64,000 bases of DNA from Bacteroidota bacterium (GCA_016721435.1 JADKIC010000010.1:62001-126000), one strand, 5' to 3'; counted from the first letter of the stretch, positions 8,823 through 19,632 are shown. A program made the numbers and translations. Notes: generated from the sequence alone by a model not told the origin.

Positions 8823-8977
8823 AAACAATCATTCACTATAGCATTCATCAAATCATCGCATCGCAAAGCTTCGCGATCAAATCTTCAAATCATAACATCT
8901 TCAAATCTTCAAATTAAAAAATCTTCAAATTAAAAACATTCATCAATTCATCAATTCAATAATTCATCAATTAAAAC

Positions 8978-11170
8978 ATGGCTATCCTCCGCTTCCGCGC
9001 ACTAGAAAAATGTATCAACCGCACTCCCGTTGTGGTGGTTCCTCCTTCAGGAAAAGTTTCTGATTATTACGCAGTAAATGTATTCGACAAAGAGAAGATG
9101 CATAAATATCTCAGCAAAGAGGTGTTTAAGCAGGTGATGGAAGCGACTACCACCGGTCAGCGTATCGATCGCAAAGTAGCAGAACTCGTGGCAGCAGCGA
9201 TGAAGAACTGGGCCGTGAGCATGGGCGCGACACATTATACCCATTGGTTCCAGCCGCTAACGGGTACCACAGCCGAAAAACACGATTCTTTCTTTGAACT
9301 TAGTGATGAAGGTCGTGCGATCGAAGCATTCAGCTCCAGTGCGCTCGTGCAGCAGGAACCCGATGCTTCTTCCTTCCCCAGCGGCGGTATTCGCAATACG
9401 TTTGAAGCACGTGGTTATACGGCATGGGATCCCAGCTCTCCGGCATTTATCATGGATAGCCCTTCCGGAAAGACGCTCTGCATCCCTACTATTTTCGTTT
9501 CCTATACCGGCGAAACCCTTGATTATAAGGCGCCATTATTAAAAGCACTGCATGCCCTCAATCAGGCCGCTGTTCCCGTTTGTCAGTTCTTCGATAAGAA
9601 TGTCACCAATGTTTGGTCGACACTCGGCATTGAACAGGAATATTTTCTTGTTGACATCGATATTTATAATGCACGCCCTGATCTGGAAATGACAGGTCGT
9701 ACTTTGTTTGGTGCAGAGGCAGCGAAGGGACAACAACTCGAAGACCATTACTTCGGATCTATTCCCGACAGAGTGAATTCGTTCATGGTGGATTTCGAAG
9801 TGGAATCGTTGAAGCTGGGTATTCCGCTCAAGACACGTCACAATGAAGTAGCTCCATCGCAATTCGAGTGTGCGCCGGTGTTTGAAGATATCAATCTCGC
9901 CGTGGATCATAATCAGTTATTGATGGATCTGATGGATAAGGTAGCACGTCGTCATAACTTCAAAGTATTGTTACATGAGAAGCCTTATGCGGGCATCAAC
10001 GGTTCCGGTAAACACAATAACTGGAGCATGACCACCAATACCGGCAAGAACCTGCTCTCGCCCGGTAATTCTCCTAAAAGTAACCTGTGGTTCCTGACGT
10101 TTTTCATCAACACCATCAAAGCGGTTCATGAACATGCGGATCTCCTGCGTGCTTCTATAGCTACAGCCAGTAATGATCATCGCCTCGGTGCCAATGAAGC
10201 TCCTCCGGCTATCATGTCCATCTTCCTCGGACGACAGCTCTCCTCCGTTTTGGATGAAATTGAAAAATCAGTGAATGAGAAGAAGATGACACCGGAACAA
10301 AAGACCGCGTTAAAATTAAATATCGGTAAAATTCCGGAAATCCTCCTCGACAATACAGATCGTAACCGTACATCACCGTTTGCTTTTACAGGAAATAAAT
10401 TTGAGTTTCGCGCGGTAGGTTCATCTGCGAATTCTGCACATCCGATGACGATTTTGAATACCATCGTAGCCGATCAGTTGAAGAAATTTCACGCGGAAGT
10501 GGAAGCCATCGCGAAGAAAGGTATTAAGACCGATGAAGCCGTATTGAAAGTACTCAGAAAATATATTGTAGATACGAAAGCCATTCGCTTTGAAGGCAAC
10601 GGTTATGGCGATGAATGGAAGAAGGAAGCGAAGAAGCGTGGCTTGAGCAATGTGACAACAACACCTCCTGCTCTGGATGCTTTTGTGACGAAGAAGTCAA
10701 TGGATCTCTTCGAGCGAAACGGTATCTTCAGTCACCGCGAGAATGAAGCGCGACACGAGATCATGCTCGAAACGTATATCAAGAAAATACAAATAGAATC
10801 CCGTGTGATGGGACATCTGGCCAGTAATCATATCATCCCTGCTGCGATTAAGTACCAGCATCTCCTCGTACAGAATGTGGAAGGCATGAAGGATATCGGT
10901 TTGCCGAAGGATACTTATACCACCCAATTGGAATTGATTCGTGAGATATCTGCTCATCTCACCATCATTAAAAAGAACGTCGACGAAATGGTGGAGGCCA
11001 GAAAGAAAGCGAATGCGATAGAGAATGTGCGTTCAAGGGCCATTGCTTATTGTGATAAGGTGAAAGCCTATTTCGATACCATCCGTTACCATGTCGATAA
11101 ACTGGAATTGATAGTGGATGACGAATGTTGGCCACTTCCAAAGATTCGTGAGATGGTGACGATACGCTAA
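8978..11170 (+). CDS. glnN: Glutamine synthetase type III
   Basis: GSIII makes glutamine from glutamate, ammonia and ATP in the cytoplasm and is the main ammonia-assimilating enzyme of many Bacteroidota. The 730-residue length is diagnostic of type III (types I and II are about 350-470). The N-terminal G-S-I-I-I domain contains W-F-Q-P-L-T-G and K-H-D-S-F. The catalytic part shows G-I-E-Q-E-Y-F-L-V-D (metal ligands), N-G-S-G-K-H-N-N-W-S (ammonia/glutamate site), N-D-H-R-L-G-A-N-E-A-P-P and D-R-N-R-T-S-P-F. The gene stands alone, with its own promoter, a long low-complexity leader and a terminator. Confidence 0.96.
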   Translation: MAILRFRALEKCINRTPVVVVPPSGKVSDYYAVNVFDKEKMHKYLSKEVFKQVMEATTTGQRIDRKVAELVAAAMKNWAVSMGATHYTHWFQPLTGTTAEKHDSFFELSDEGRAIEAFSSSALVQQEPDASSFPSGGIRNTFEARGYTAWDPSSPAFIMDSPSGKTLCIPTIFVSYTGETLDYKAPLLKALHALNQAAVPVCQFFDKNVTNVWSTLGIEQEYFLVDIDIYNARPDLEMTGRTLFGAEAAKGQQLEDHYFGSIPDRVNSFMVDFEVESLKLGIPLKTRHNEVAPSQFECAPVFEDINLAVDHNQLLMDLMDKVARRHNFKVLLHEKPYAGINGSGKHNNWSMTTNTGKNLLSPGNSPKSNLWFLTFFINTIKAVHEHADLLRASIATASNDHRLGANEAPPAIMSIFLGRQLSSVLDEIEKSVNEKKMTPEQKTALKLNIGKIPEILLDNTDRNRTSPFAFTGNKFEFRAVGSSANSAHPMTILNTIVADQLKKFHAEVEAIAKKGIKTDEAVLKVLRKYIVDTKAIRFEGNGYGDEWKKEAKKRGLSNVTTTPPALDAFVTKKSMDLFERNGIFSHRENEARHEIMLETYIKKIQIESRVMGHLASNHIIPAAIKYQHLLVQNVEGMKDIGLPKDTYTTQLELIREISAHLTIIKKNVDEMVEARKKANAIENVRSRAIAYCDKVKAYFDTIRYHVDKLELIVDDECWPLPKIREMVTIR

Positions 11171-11191
11171 GATCGTTTATAGTATTGAAAG

Positions 11192-11222
11192 AGAGTCTCT
11201 GTAAAAAGAGGCTCTTTTTTTT
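11192..11222 (+). terminator. Intrinsic terminator of glnN
   Basis: AGAGTCTCT (11192-11200) pairs with AGAGGCTCT (11207-11215) over 9 bp with one wobble, followed by T7. The stop codon of the convergent gene lies in the tail. Confidence 0.85.
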
Positions 11223-12402
11223 ACACCAGCTTTCTGCAAAAATAATGGAGGCTACCCGTGTAGATGGTGGAGGTAAACATCAAAATCCACAGGGTATGGA
11301 TTGTATTTCCACTCGAAAAGGCAAATACGGTACCGATGATTTGAAGTGGTATCAACAGTCCATTCATCAGGTCAATAGTTTTTCCTTCCCGATATTTAAT
11401 AAGTAAGTACTCTTTGGGAATAGTGTAAAAGGACATCAGGCTCATCAAAAATACCGGAACCATTATTTCAGGATGTAACACTAATTGATCGTTCGTTGTG
11501 GAAAGCAGGAAATAACCGCCACAAGTCCAAACGAAACTAACCAGACTTCCATAGATGGTGAATTTTAAGCTATGACGATCTATTTCTCCATTGTTTAAGA
11601 ATTGAAACGAAGTGATTTTATTTTTCATGATCGGGTAGGAGAGTTGAATGGCCGCAATTCCCCATAGAAAAATCATGTAGAATTTACCTAGTGCCAGTCC
11701 CGGTAAAATAAAGATGGCCGGCAAAAGAATGATTTTGTTTTTTAGAAAAGGATAGAATACTGCTGATAAAAACGGGGAGTTCTGTTTGATCATCGTGAAA
11801 TTGACACGGGGCAAAAGAGGGAAGGAAAAGTTGGCACCGGTGATGGTGGAATGCATTAAGAATTTCAAAAGTTCTGCACCTGCAAGTATACTGAATAGAA
11901 TTTCCGCTCTGAAAACATCCGTATAGAGAAGGAGTAGAGCAAGGCAGATGCTATTTAGCACCCATTCATTCACAACGCGTCGTGGAACCTGAGCATCACT
12001 GCCCGGCATAAAAAAGTAACTTAAGTTGTAAAATCTGAAGAGCGACCAAAGGAATCCACTAAGCAAAATGGTTATCGGAATTTGCAGCAGGAACAGCAAC
12101 GAAACACTCACGAATGCGACCGTTGTGCGTGCACGAATCGCATTTTTCCATTCCGACACATGAACATCGCTTTGTCCGTTAAGTAGCGTATTCATGCTGT
12201 AGGAAAAGTTGAAATGAATCAAGAACTGAAGGCCGTAGAATACGATGTAAACAGGTAGTATTTGACCAAGATACAGCAGTCCGAATCTGTTTGCAATGAT
12301 GACCGGAATGAAAAATGTGATCATCAGAACGGCTCCATGAGACAGCATAGCTTTTCGAAGGACATCTGAAACAGAATGGTGATAGTGGGCTGACGGAGAC
12401 AT
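11221..12402 (-). CDS. Polytopic membrane protein, flippase-like (Wzx type)
   Basis: A 393-residue protein with about ten to twelve hydrophobic segments spread over its length and short charged loops. The N-terminal part (N-R-F-G-L-L-Y-L-G-Q, then F-N-F-S-Y-S-M-N) resembles the first two helices of polysaccharide flippases of the Wzx/MOP superfamily, which move lipid-linked sugars across the inner membrane. The assignment is from pattern only and is weak in the C-terminal half. It lies 56 bp after a GT-C glycosyltransferase on the same strand, which fits a role in surface glycan export. It converges on glnN, sharing the terminator region. Confidence 0.55.
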   Translation of the reverse strand: MSPSAHYHHSVSDVLRKAMLSHGAVLMITFFIPVIIANRFGLLYLGQILPVYIVFYGLQFLIHFNFSYSMNTLLNGQSDVHVSEWKNAIRARTTVAFVSVSLLFLLQIPITILLSGFLWSLFRFYNLSYFFMPGSDAQVPRRVVNEWVLNSICLALLLLYTDVFRAEILFSILAGAELLKFLMHSTITGANFSFPLLPRVNFTMIKQNSPFLSAVFYPFLKNKIILLPAIFILPGLALGKFYMIFLWGIAAIQLSYPIMKNKITSFQFLNNGEIDRHSLKFTIYGSLVSFVWTCGGYFLLSTTNDQLVLHPEIMVPVFLMSLMSFYTIPKEYLLIKYREGKTIDLMNGLLIPLQIIGTVFAFSSGNTIHTLWILMFTSTIYTGSLHYFCRKLV

Positions 12403-12458
12403 GCAGAGGTGCTGAAAACATGTTTACGAAAAATAACGCTAAATGTTTCTTGCTTTTT

Positions 12459-13888
12459 CTACTGCTTTATCCGGTATAACTCCCATCCGTTCGGATAGGA
12501 GTTTAAAAACATCAAACGCCCCTGATTTCTGAGCGTGACATAACTCTTGTAGGGAACAAAATTTTTATCTTCACTTTTAAATCGGGTTTTATTAAAAAGC
12601 AATAAATCGCCATTCATGTAAAGCATATCCGGAGTACTCCACATGTTCACGACTTCTTGCGGAATTTCGTAGGTCCTCAACGCCGGGTCAATGGCATAGG
12701 TGTTTAATGTTGTCACCGGTTTCAGCTTTAGCGATGCAGCGATAACATATTCTTCTTGCTGATATTTAATGACCGGTGTAATAACTTTGATAGCAAGGAG
12801 TATTTGTATAGCAACGGCAACGACATAAACAGCTACGCGTTGATTTCTCGTGCGAAATTTGAAAATGATGAGCTCATAAGCAGGATAAAATGCCAGCAAG
12901 GCTATAGGAAATGCGGGAAGCAGGTAGCGTAAATTCTGAGCAGGTAGTCCGGCAATGAAAAGTAGAAAAAGAAAATGGCTAATCACCCAACTCAATGGTA
13001 ATCTGAATTTAAGTCGTAAACTGACGATGATGAAGAGTAAACCTATGAGGCAATAGCCCGGATGCAATAAGGTGCTAATGACAAATGCAATATTGGGTAG
13101 TGTATATTGTTCAGGATTTCCATTTAATTCAAATGTGCTGCTGAAGAGATTAAGTGCCGACCATTCTTTAAGCCAGGGATGTAACAGAAGATTGAGCCCT
13201 TCTTGACCTTTGAAAAAGATACTGGGCGTATGTAGGTGATGATGATGGCAAAGATGCAGATCAGTAATACCGAGAATCTCTTCGAAACGGCTGTCCATAT
13301 CATAGGTAACACAGGAAGTAACAGCAGAAAGGTGGCATACCGCGTTTGAACGGCAAGAACCGCTGCGCAGGTTGCAAGTAACATCGACTGACTGCTGCGG
13401 GAAGTTCTCCATTTATAACTCTCCAGAAGCGCAATCATGAGAAAAGCCATACTCAGCATATCGGCAAGTCCGACAATGGCCGCTTTTAAATAGAAGGGGG
13501 ATAGGAATAAAATCAGAAAAGCGTACCGTTGTCGCTGTGTTCCTTCGGGATAAATTTGATTGAGCAGACGACAAAAGGAAATATAGCAGACACCGGCCGA
13601 TGCTATACTTACAAACTGCAAGGCAAATAATTTGGGGATGATGAGCGACACAATAGCTCCGGCCAATGGAAAAAGAATTGGACTATGATAACTGGGCTGT
13701 GCTGCTCCTCCCGAGAGAAATGTGAAAAGCCCCTGCATGATGCGGTAGTTCTCATGCGATTCAGAGCCGTAGAGCCCATTGAATTGCTTCCAGTAGCTGA
13801 CAATAAACAGGACAGGTAACAGCAGGAATACGACCACCCAGTTGAACTGGAGATTGTCCTTGCTTTTATGACCTGAAGCTGCTTTCAT
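12459..13888 (-). CDS. GT-C type membrane glycosyltransferase (ArnT/PMT-like), one frameshift
   Basis: An integral membrane protein of about 476 residues. The N-terminal fragment (13888 to about 13230) has a first loop with acidic residues (G-S-E-S-H-E-N-Y) and several helices. It breaks near 13230. The other frame continues with H-T-P-S-I-F-F-K-G and the L-P-A-Q-N-L-R-Y-L-L-P-A-F-P segment that is typical of family 39/ArnT-like transferases, then a soluble tail. Such enzymes move a sugar from a polyprenyl-phosphate carrier to a periplasmic acceptor. Acceptor and sugar cannot be told. It follows the TonB receptor by 32 bp. Confidence 0.65.
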
Positions 13889-13920
13889 GAATCGATAAAA
13901 TTAATGAAAGCGTTTTGATT

Positions 13921-16232
13921 TCAAAATGTCATGTTCACACCGAAGGAGGGAAGGAAGGGCAATTGGTTGACACGTTGGTACCTGACTCTGTCAAAATAGA
14001 AAATATTTTCGCGATCATAGATGTTAATCGCACTGGCCGTTATTTCCATATTGGAATTTTTCCCGAGCACAATGGATTTTTTCAGACTAAAATCAAGGCG
14101 GTGATAGGAGGGGAGGCGTTTTTCATTGAGTGGGCCATAAACGATTCCCAAATCACCATTCTCAGCCAATGGATCCGTGTACAAGCCATCTTCAAAATTC
14201 TGATACTCGTAAAATCCTCCGGTACCACTGAACGGAAATCCGGATCCATAATTCCATCTCACATTAAATTCCCAATCCAGCTTCTTACCAAATGTATAGG
14301 AACCAACGAGGTTGATATTATGCCGACGGTCGAAGTGAGGTCTGTAGGTGCGGATTCCATCATAGCGCTCTACAAAGGTGAGCGAATATACTGCCCATAG
14401 ATAAATGCGTTTTAATTCATATTTAGCTACTAAATCAGCACCATAGGATTTTCCTTCTTCCACAATGAAATCTTTCTTGAGATAGTCCGGCTTGTCTGAA
14501 TAGAAGCCATTATCGGGATATACTTTATCGCGATTGATGTTTGACAATTGCACAAATTGCTTGTAGAATCCTTCAATGTTTATATCGAGATGTTTAGTGA
14601 CATCCATTTCCACTCCAAAGATGATATCTCTGGCTTTTTGCAAACGTGTCGGCACTTCCTTTCCGTTGAATTGATCAGGAAGACTTTCGGGACCACTCAG
14701 AAATCCATAAAATAAATTCACTACATCTCTGTCGGAAACAGCACTGATTAAGTTTTGTGCATACATTCCTCCCGCCAGTTTAAAACGTACTTTTTCAAAG
14801 GCATTGTACTTTATTCCTATGCGAGGCTCCGGCGAAAATTCCGACAGAGACGCAAAGTACTGAAAGCGTATGCTGGGTTCAATTACGATTTTCTCTCTTG
14901 AAATCCGATAGCGTAAAAAAGACCCGAACTCTGTTGTGTTTTCTATCTGCTCGTAGCTAAGCCCGGTAACGGTATTGGTAGTGAATTCTGTTCTGAATCC
15001 CAAAACTTCGAGTCCAATTTTTAACTCATCTTTATTGATGAAACTTGTATAATTAAATCCGAAATTGAAACCATTTACAGCACTGCTACGGGGTGCTTCA
15101 TTCGCTTCCTGTTGTTTGATTTGATATTTTGAATACGCAAATACTCCGTCAATAAGTGTATTGGAACCTTTGGTACAAGAATGAAATTAGAACCAAAACC
15201 ATTCGATTTCCAGTTGATGTCCGTCACATCTTTGAAAACAGCATTATCGGTGAAATCAAATCCAAAGAAATTCAACTTAGACCCATTTTCACCATTCATC
15301 GATACTTTCCCGTAAAAATCCTGGAAGTTAAAAGGCAATCCTTCATCGTCAATATAGTCATAAAGAATTTTGGAACTCTGATCGAGATAGGAGTTTTTGT
15401 AGGAGAGCAGGAAGGAACTACTCCCTCCGCCCTCATCTTTTTGTTTTTTGATAGGGCCTTCGAAGAGCAGCTTACTGGCAAAGGTGGTCGCGCTGATTTT
15501 GCCGCCAAACCGACGCTTGTTACCATCCCTCGTGGTAATATCCATCACAGATGAAATCCGGTCGCCGTAATCGGCCGGAAATCCTCCGGTATACACATCG
15601 GCATTACGCAGAATATCCGTATCAAAAACGGAGAATAAACCGATGGAGTGAAAGGGATTATAAACGATCATTCCATCCAATAACACTTTATTCATAACGG
15701 CGGTGCCGCCCCGAATATAGAGCTGTCCTCCCTGATCACCACTGAACACAACACCGGGAAGTACCTGCAGGTATTGCGCCAGGTCAGGCTCTCCACCGAT
15801 GGCAGGGACAGATTTTATTTCTTTCGGTGTAATCTTGGTCACCGATGCCCGCACTTCTGTTTTCTGCGCTTCTTTTTCGGCAGAGACCTCCACCGACTTA
15901 AGGTTGATGCTGCCTTTTGTCACATAAATCTGTTTGGACAAGACCTGGTCGGGTGCAATTTGAATAGGAATGTTAATCGTATCGTAGCCAAAAGTACTTA
16001 CGGTAAGCGTGTAACTCCCGGGAAGAACTTTTGTTATACTGTAAAAACCATTGACATCGGTAATTGAGCCGTAATCTGTCCCCTTCAGAAAGACAGGAGT
16101 AAAGAGTACGGGCTCGCCATTTTCTTTATCATAAAGAAATCCGCGCACTGAACCTGTTTGCTGTGCAACAATGGTAAAGGGCAATAGAAGCAACAGGAGA
16201 AATGACGGAATATAGAGTAGCGTTCGTTTCAA
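13921..16232 (-). CDS. TonB-dependent receptor with CarboxypepD_reg-like N-terminus, one frameshift
   Basis: An outer-membrane barrel of about 770 residues for TonB-powered uptake of an unknown ligand. A hydrophobic signal peptide ending I-V-A-Q-Q is followed by a carboxypeptidase-regulatory-like fold (G-S-V-R-G-F-L-Y-D ... G-F-Y-S-I), a plug domain (L-Q-V-L-P-G-V-V, Y-I-R-G-G, D-G-M-I-V-Y-N-P-F-H), and a barrel ending in N-M-T-F. The frame breaks near 15170. The intervening 15003-15170 reads K-G-S-N-T-L-I-D-G-V-F-A-Y-S-K in the second frame, joining both halves. I chose the TTG at 16232 because it directly precedes the signal peptide. An in-frame GTG at 16319 would add 29 residues and overlap the upstream gene. 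Confidence 0.88.
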
Positions 16233-16305
16233 GGTGCAAGGTTTAACAGGGTAATTAATAATGAATAATTCAATTTTGAATGTGGAGTCAATGAACGGGT
16301 AACTG

Positions 16306-16716
16306 TTATTTCTTTTCACTCATCGCGATTAGGAGATCAAATTCTTCGGGCCGGAGCGATACTACTGACAATCTGTTTAATTTTAACATTTGGATTTCTT
16401 TCAACTTGGGCTCTGCTTTAATTGATGCAAGTGGAACAGGATGTTTTAATTTTTTATAGGGCTTCAGATCTACTGCTACCCAGTTTTCATCTTCAGTAGT
16501 AGGATCCTGATAGGCCGTTTTACTCACCTTGGCAATACCCATCACGGCAAGATCTTCATTGCTATGATAAAATAAAACCAAATCACCTTTCTGCATACTT
16601 CGCAGGTGATTTCGCGCCTGATAATTGCGCACACCATCCCACATTGCGCTGCCCTCCTTCTCGAATTGCTGCCAGGAATATTTGAATGGTTCTGACTTCA
16701 CCAACCAGTAGTTCAT
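16306..16716 (-). CDS. EVE domain-containing protein
   Basis: A 136-residue cytoplasmic protein spanning one EVE domain (relative of PUA and YTH, the thymocyte nuclear protein 1 family). It shows the family marks M-N-Y-W-L-V-K-S-E-P at the start, W-D-G-V-R-N-Y-Q-A-R-N and K-G-D-L-V-L-F-Y-H-S. EVE domains bind modified bases in DNA or RNA. The target here is unknown. It is the first gene of a minus-strand run with the TonB receptor and glycosyltransferase. A TATTTTCG box on the minus strand at 16736-16743 could be its -7 element. Confidence 0.92.
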   Translation of the reverse strand: MNYWLVKSEPFKYSWQQFEKEGSAMWDGVRNYQARNHLRSMQKGDLVLFYHSNEDLAVMGIAKVSKTAYQDPTTEDENWVAVDLKPYKKLKHPVPLASIKAEPKLKEIQMLKLNRLSVVSLRPEEFDLLIAMSEKK

Positions 16717-16796
16717 AGACTTGTATAAGGGTGTCCGAAAATAGGAAAAGTGTAGCTATGATTGGGGTTCTTGAGATGGGATTCGCTATTTTTACA

Positions 16797-17690
16797 ATGA
16801 AAATACCATTCATTATGCGCTATCCTCTGTTTATCATACTGTTGAGCTTGGTTTCTATACAAATTTCTACCGCTCAAATCTCTTGTTGCTCAAATAAAGA
16901 AATGGCGAGTGTTTCATTTAAGGCGTTTGCCGAAGATGTGAAATTTGTAGCCGGTCATATCCCTCCTATACCTCTTGATTTTCAGCCTAAGGTCGGTAAA
17001 ATGGTGAGTCTGAAGACGGAAGATGGTAAGGAAGCAGCGGTTTTTGAGGTGAAATCCGGTAAGTCGGAGGGAAAGGTGATCCTGGTTTTCCATGAATGGT
17101 GGGGCCTGAATGACTATATCAAGAGGGAAGCAGAGCAATTGCATTTCGAGACCGGTGCTACTGTACTGGCCCTGGATTTATACGATAAACAAGTGACCGT
17201 AGACCCTGAAGTAGCCGGAAAGCTGATGCAATCACTGAAAGAAGAAAGAGTAAGAAACATTATAAAGGCTGCCTTGGATTATGGCGGGAAATCTTCAAGA
17301 TATCAAATGATCGGATGGTGTATGGGCGGTGGATGGAGTCTGCAAGCCGCATTGATGGCTGGTAGTAGAAATTATGGATGTGTTGTGTATTACGGAATGC
17401 CTGAAAAGGATACTGCAAAACTTTCCACATTGGAAGCTCCTGTCTTGGGAATTTATGCCAAAAATGATGCCTGGATAAGCCCTGCTGTCGTTACCCAATT
17501 TCAGGCAGATATGAAATCAGCCGGTAAATCATTGACCGTATATAATTACGATGCGGACCATGCATTTGCGAATCCAAGTAATCCTAAATTCGACAAAGTG
17601 GCTGCAGGCAATGCGCATACGAAAGCATTGGATTTTATTAAAAAGAATTTTGAAGAGAAGTTAAGACCTGCTCCTGCTCCGGAAAAGTGA
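16797..17690 (+). CDS. Secreted dienelactone hydrolase family protein
   Basis: An alpha/beta hydrolase of about 297 residues with a signal peptide (M-K-I-P-F-I-M-R-Y-P then a hydrophobic core ending S-T-A-Q). It is therefore exported, unlike classical cytoplasmic dienelactone hydrolases. The catalytic triad of the family is visible: Cys in G-W-C-M-G-G-G-W, Asp in Y-A-K-N-D-A-W and His in D-A-D-H-A-F-A-N-P-S. The oxyanion segment is F-H-E-W-W-G-L-N. I chose the ATG at 16797 for the signal peptide. The frame stays open back to a GTG at 16731. The C-terminus is Pro/Ala/Glu-rich. The substrate is unknown. It is divergent from the EVE gene. Confidence 0.88.
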   Translation: MKIPFIMRYPLFIILLSLVSIQISTAQISCCSNKEMASVSFKAFAEDVKFVAGHIPPIPLDFQPKVGKMVSLKTEDGKEAAVFEVKSGKSEGKVILVFHEWWGLNDYIKREAEQLHFETGATVLALDLYDKQVTVDPEVAGKLMQSLKEERVRNIIKAALDYGGKSSRYQMIGWCMGGGWSLQAALMAGSRNYGCVVYYGMPEKDTAKLSTLEAPVLGIYAKNDAWISPAVVTQFQADMKSAGKSLTVYNYDADHAFANPSNPKFDKVAAGNAHTKALDFIKKNFEEKLRPAPAPEK

Positions 17691-18244
17691 AAAGAAGAAA
17701 TAAAGTGATAGAATTATTGAAATTTTTAATAGTGAAAAATATTCGATCCCGATTTTTCGGTGTCTGGTATTTAATCAATTCAGGTTATTATTTAGGATAA
17801 TTACTTCATGTTTTAAGAGGAATTTTAGGATTATACGTCTTTTCACGTATTGATCCAGGCTGCCTCACATTTGAAATTTGTTAGCTCAAAAGCAGTGGTC
17901 AGTTAAAGTAATAAGATGTTAGGAATGCTTGCTTTACGTGAATTGTGAGAGGTAGGACAATCCTGCCGATGTGAAGACTTACTGTGCAAAATACATGATG
18001 ATTTACGGATAAATATAACGAATTGCCCAAAGGTGATTGTAACTTGATAGCTCCAAAATCGTTGAAATCAAACGGTGTATAAAAAATAATGGCTGATATA
18101 AATTGATATTACCATTTACAAATTCAAATAAGCCACTTGCAAAAAAGACCTTGCCTATTATAAAAATCCGCGCTAATTTGTAGGCATGAAGAGGTATTCT
18201 TGCATCATTAAAAGACAGCCTATATTAAATTCAAAAAATTTAAA
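17691..18244. other. 554-bp AT-rich spacer
   Basis: I see no gene, tRNA or strong hairpin. Apart from a possible promoter at 18151-18180 for the S74 gene, nothing recognisable is present. Confidence 0.6.
18151..18180 (+). promoter_or_regulatory. Possible promoter of the S74-domain gene
   Basis: TTG at 18151-18153 and TAATTTG at 18174-18180, 20 bp apart. The second box is one base short of TAnnTTTG, so the call is tentative. Confidence 0.4.
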
Positions 18245-19632
18245 ATGAAAACAATTATGAAATTTAGCCTTTTATTTTTTGCAGGAATGATGTTGATGAA
18301 TCTACCGCAGGTACTTGCTCAAAATGTCGGTATCAACAATGCCACACCAGCTGCATCGGCTTTACTTGATCTTACCTCAACCAACAAAGGCTTACTCGTT
18401 CCCAGAATGACTTCCGCACAGCGGATTGCCATCGTTACTCCAGCAGAAGGATTAATGGTGTATGAAACGTCAACGGATCAGTTTTTCTTCTTTGATGGTG
18501 TAGTGTGGAAGACGTTGTTGGGTACTACTAATGGTTGGTCTGTTACTGGGAATACAGGTAATCTTGCCCCTGCCAATTTTATCGGAAATATCGATTCTGT
18601 TGACTTTATTGTGAGAACAAAAAATATAGAACGACTTCGCGTAAAAGGAAAAGGTAATGTGAGTTTGTCTGTTGTAAATCCATTGGCACAATTTGATATT
18701 TTTGTAAATACCACGGGAGATACTATTGTTTACAGAGGAAGGAACAACTCTTCGCTGGGAACAATTACTCAAATAGGAAGTATAGAAAGATTGAAAGATT
18801 TTTCGAATACTATTGATCTGAATAATAGTGTTAATTCAGCCGGGGTATCCATAAATCTGAATAATAATTCTACACATGATTTCCAGTTAGCTTTTGATGA
18901 TGCCGCTAAACCGGGAACCAGTACATGGACAGTTGTTTCAGATGAGCGATTGAAAAAGGATATTAGCCCATTTAAAGAAGGACTTGAAACAATCGGGAAA
19001 ATTAATCCGGTTTATTATAGCTATAACGGTAAAGCATCTACGCCTACGGATGCGTATTATGTTGGTGTTCTGGCTCAGGAATTGCAGAAGGCAGCACCCT
19101 ATATGGTGGGATCCTTTGAACATACTCCCAATCCAAGGAGGTCAATGAACGGAAACCTACCTGAACGTGAATAATGGAGCTTTGACTTATATTCTTGTTA
19201 ATGCAGTGAAAGAACTGGATGAGAAGTCAAAGAAGTTGACTCATGCGTTGAAGAATATTTCAGATTTTGGTGTGACAGAGATTGTTTCAGGAACTGAAGT
19301 AGCAGTACTGTTTGATGAAGAATTTTCAAACGCATTGCAGGGCAACACTCCACCTGTTGTTTCAGTAACTCCTTTGAATAATGCGGTTCATTTATGTGTG
19401 AAAAATGTTCATCGGTGGATTTACTATTTCTTCGGCTACTCAGGTTCAAAATTTATCTGTGAACTGGATGGCTATTGCTAAAATAAATCAAAAGGAATTG
19501 CAAGTGAGCAAAGAGTATTCTGTAGCAGAACAAAAACAATTGCTGGAAAAGGTGAAGATGAAGAAATCGGTGATTCGTACTGCGGAGGAAGATCAGGAAA
19601 CTATCCGACGTAATAAAGAAATAGGAAATTAA
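18245..19632 (+). CDS. Secreted protein with S74 (chaperone of endosialidase) domain, two frameshifts
   Basis: The first 309 residues hold a signal peptide ending V-L-A-Q, a low-complexity N-terminal region with the L-L-V-P-R-M-T motif common in Bacteroidota surface proteins, and the S74 intramolecular chaperone start (S-D-E-R-L-K-K-D-I, then G-V-L-A-Q-E-L-Q). S74 domains trimerise fibres and cut themselves off. The frame breaks near 19150, and the next frame continues with E-T-Y-L-N-V-N-N-G-A-L-T-Y and a coiled-coil-like K-E-L-D-E-K-S-K-K. It breaks again near 19400, then ends with a Lys/Glu-rich helix. Read through, it is about 460 residues. It sits among T9SS cargo, not phage genes. Confidence 0.8.

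Larger units (their letters stand above)
8371..8977. other. 607-bp spacer between kup and glnN, including a long glnN leader
   Basis: No gene is supported here. The plus strand is unusually poor in G and rich in C and A. It contains the glnN promoter (8666-8697), four perfect CCCATCA heptamers (8795-8822), and a run of degenerate ATCTTCAAAT and ATTCATCA words (about 8880-8976) ending at the start codon. I could not recognise a known riboswitch in it. Confidence 0.7.

Noticed and set aside
8698..8977. Glutamine or other riboswitch in the glnN leader
   Set aside because: The leader is low-complexity and G-poor, and I could not find a conserved riboswitch core in it.
13915..14400. 161-codon open frame on the plus strand
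   Set aside because: It is antisense to the TonB receptor barrel, which is clearly the real gene.
18245..19632. Prophage tail-fibre gene
   Set aside because: There are no other phage genes on either side, and the neighbours are T9SS cargo genes.
19167..19632. Two separate small genes after the S74 gene
   Set aside because: Each continues the upstream protein in a shifted frame and neither has a start region of its own.
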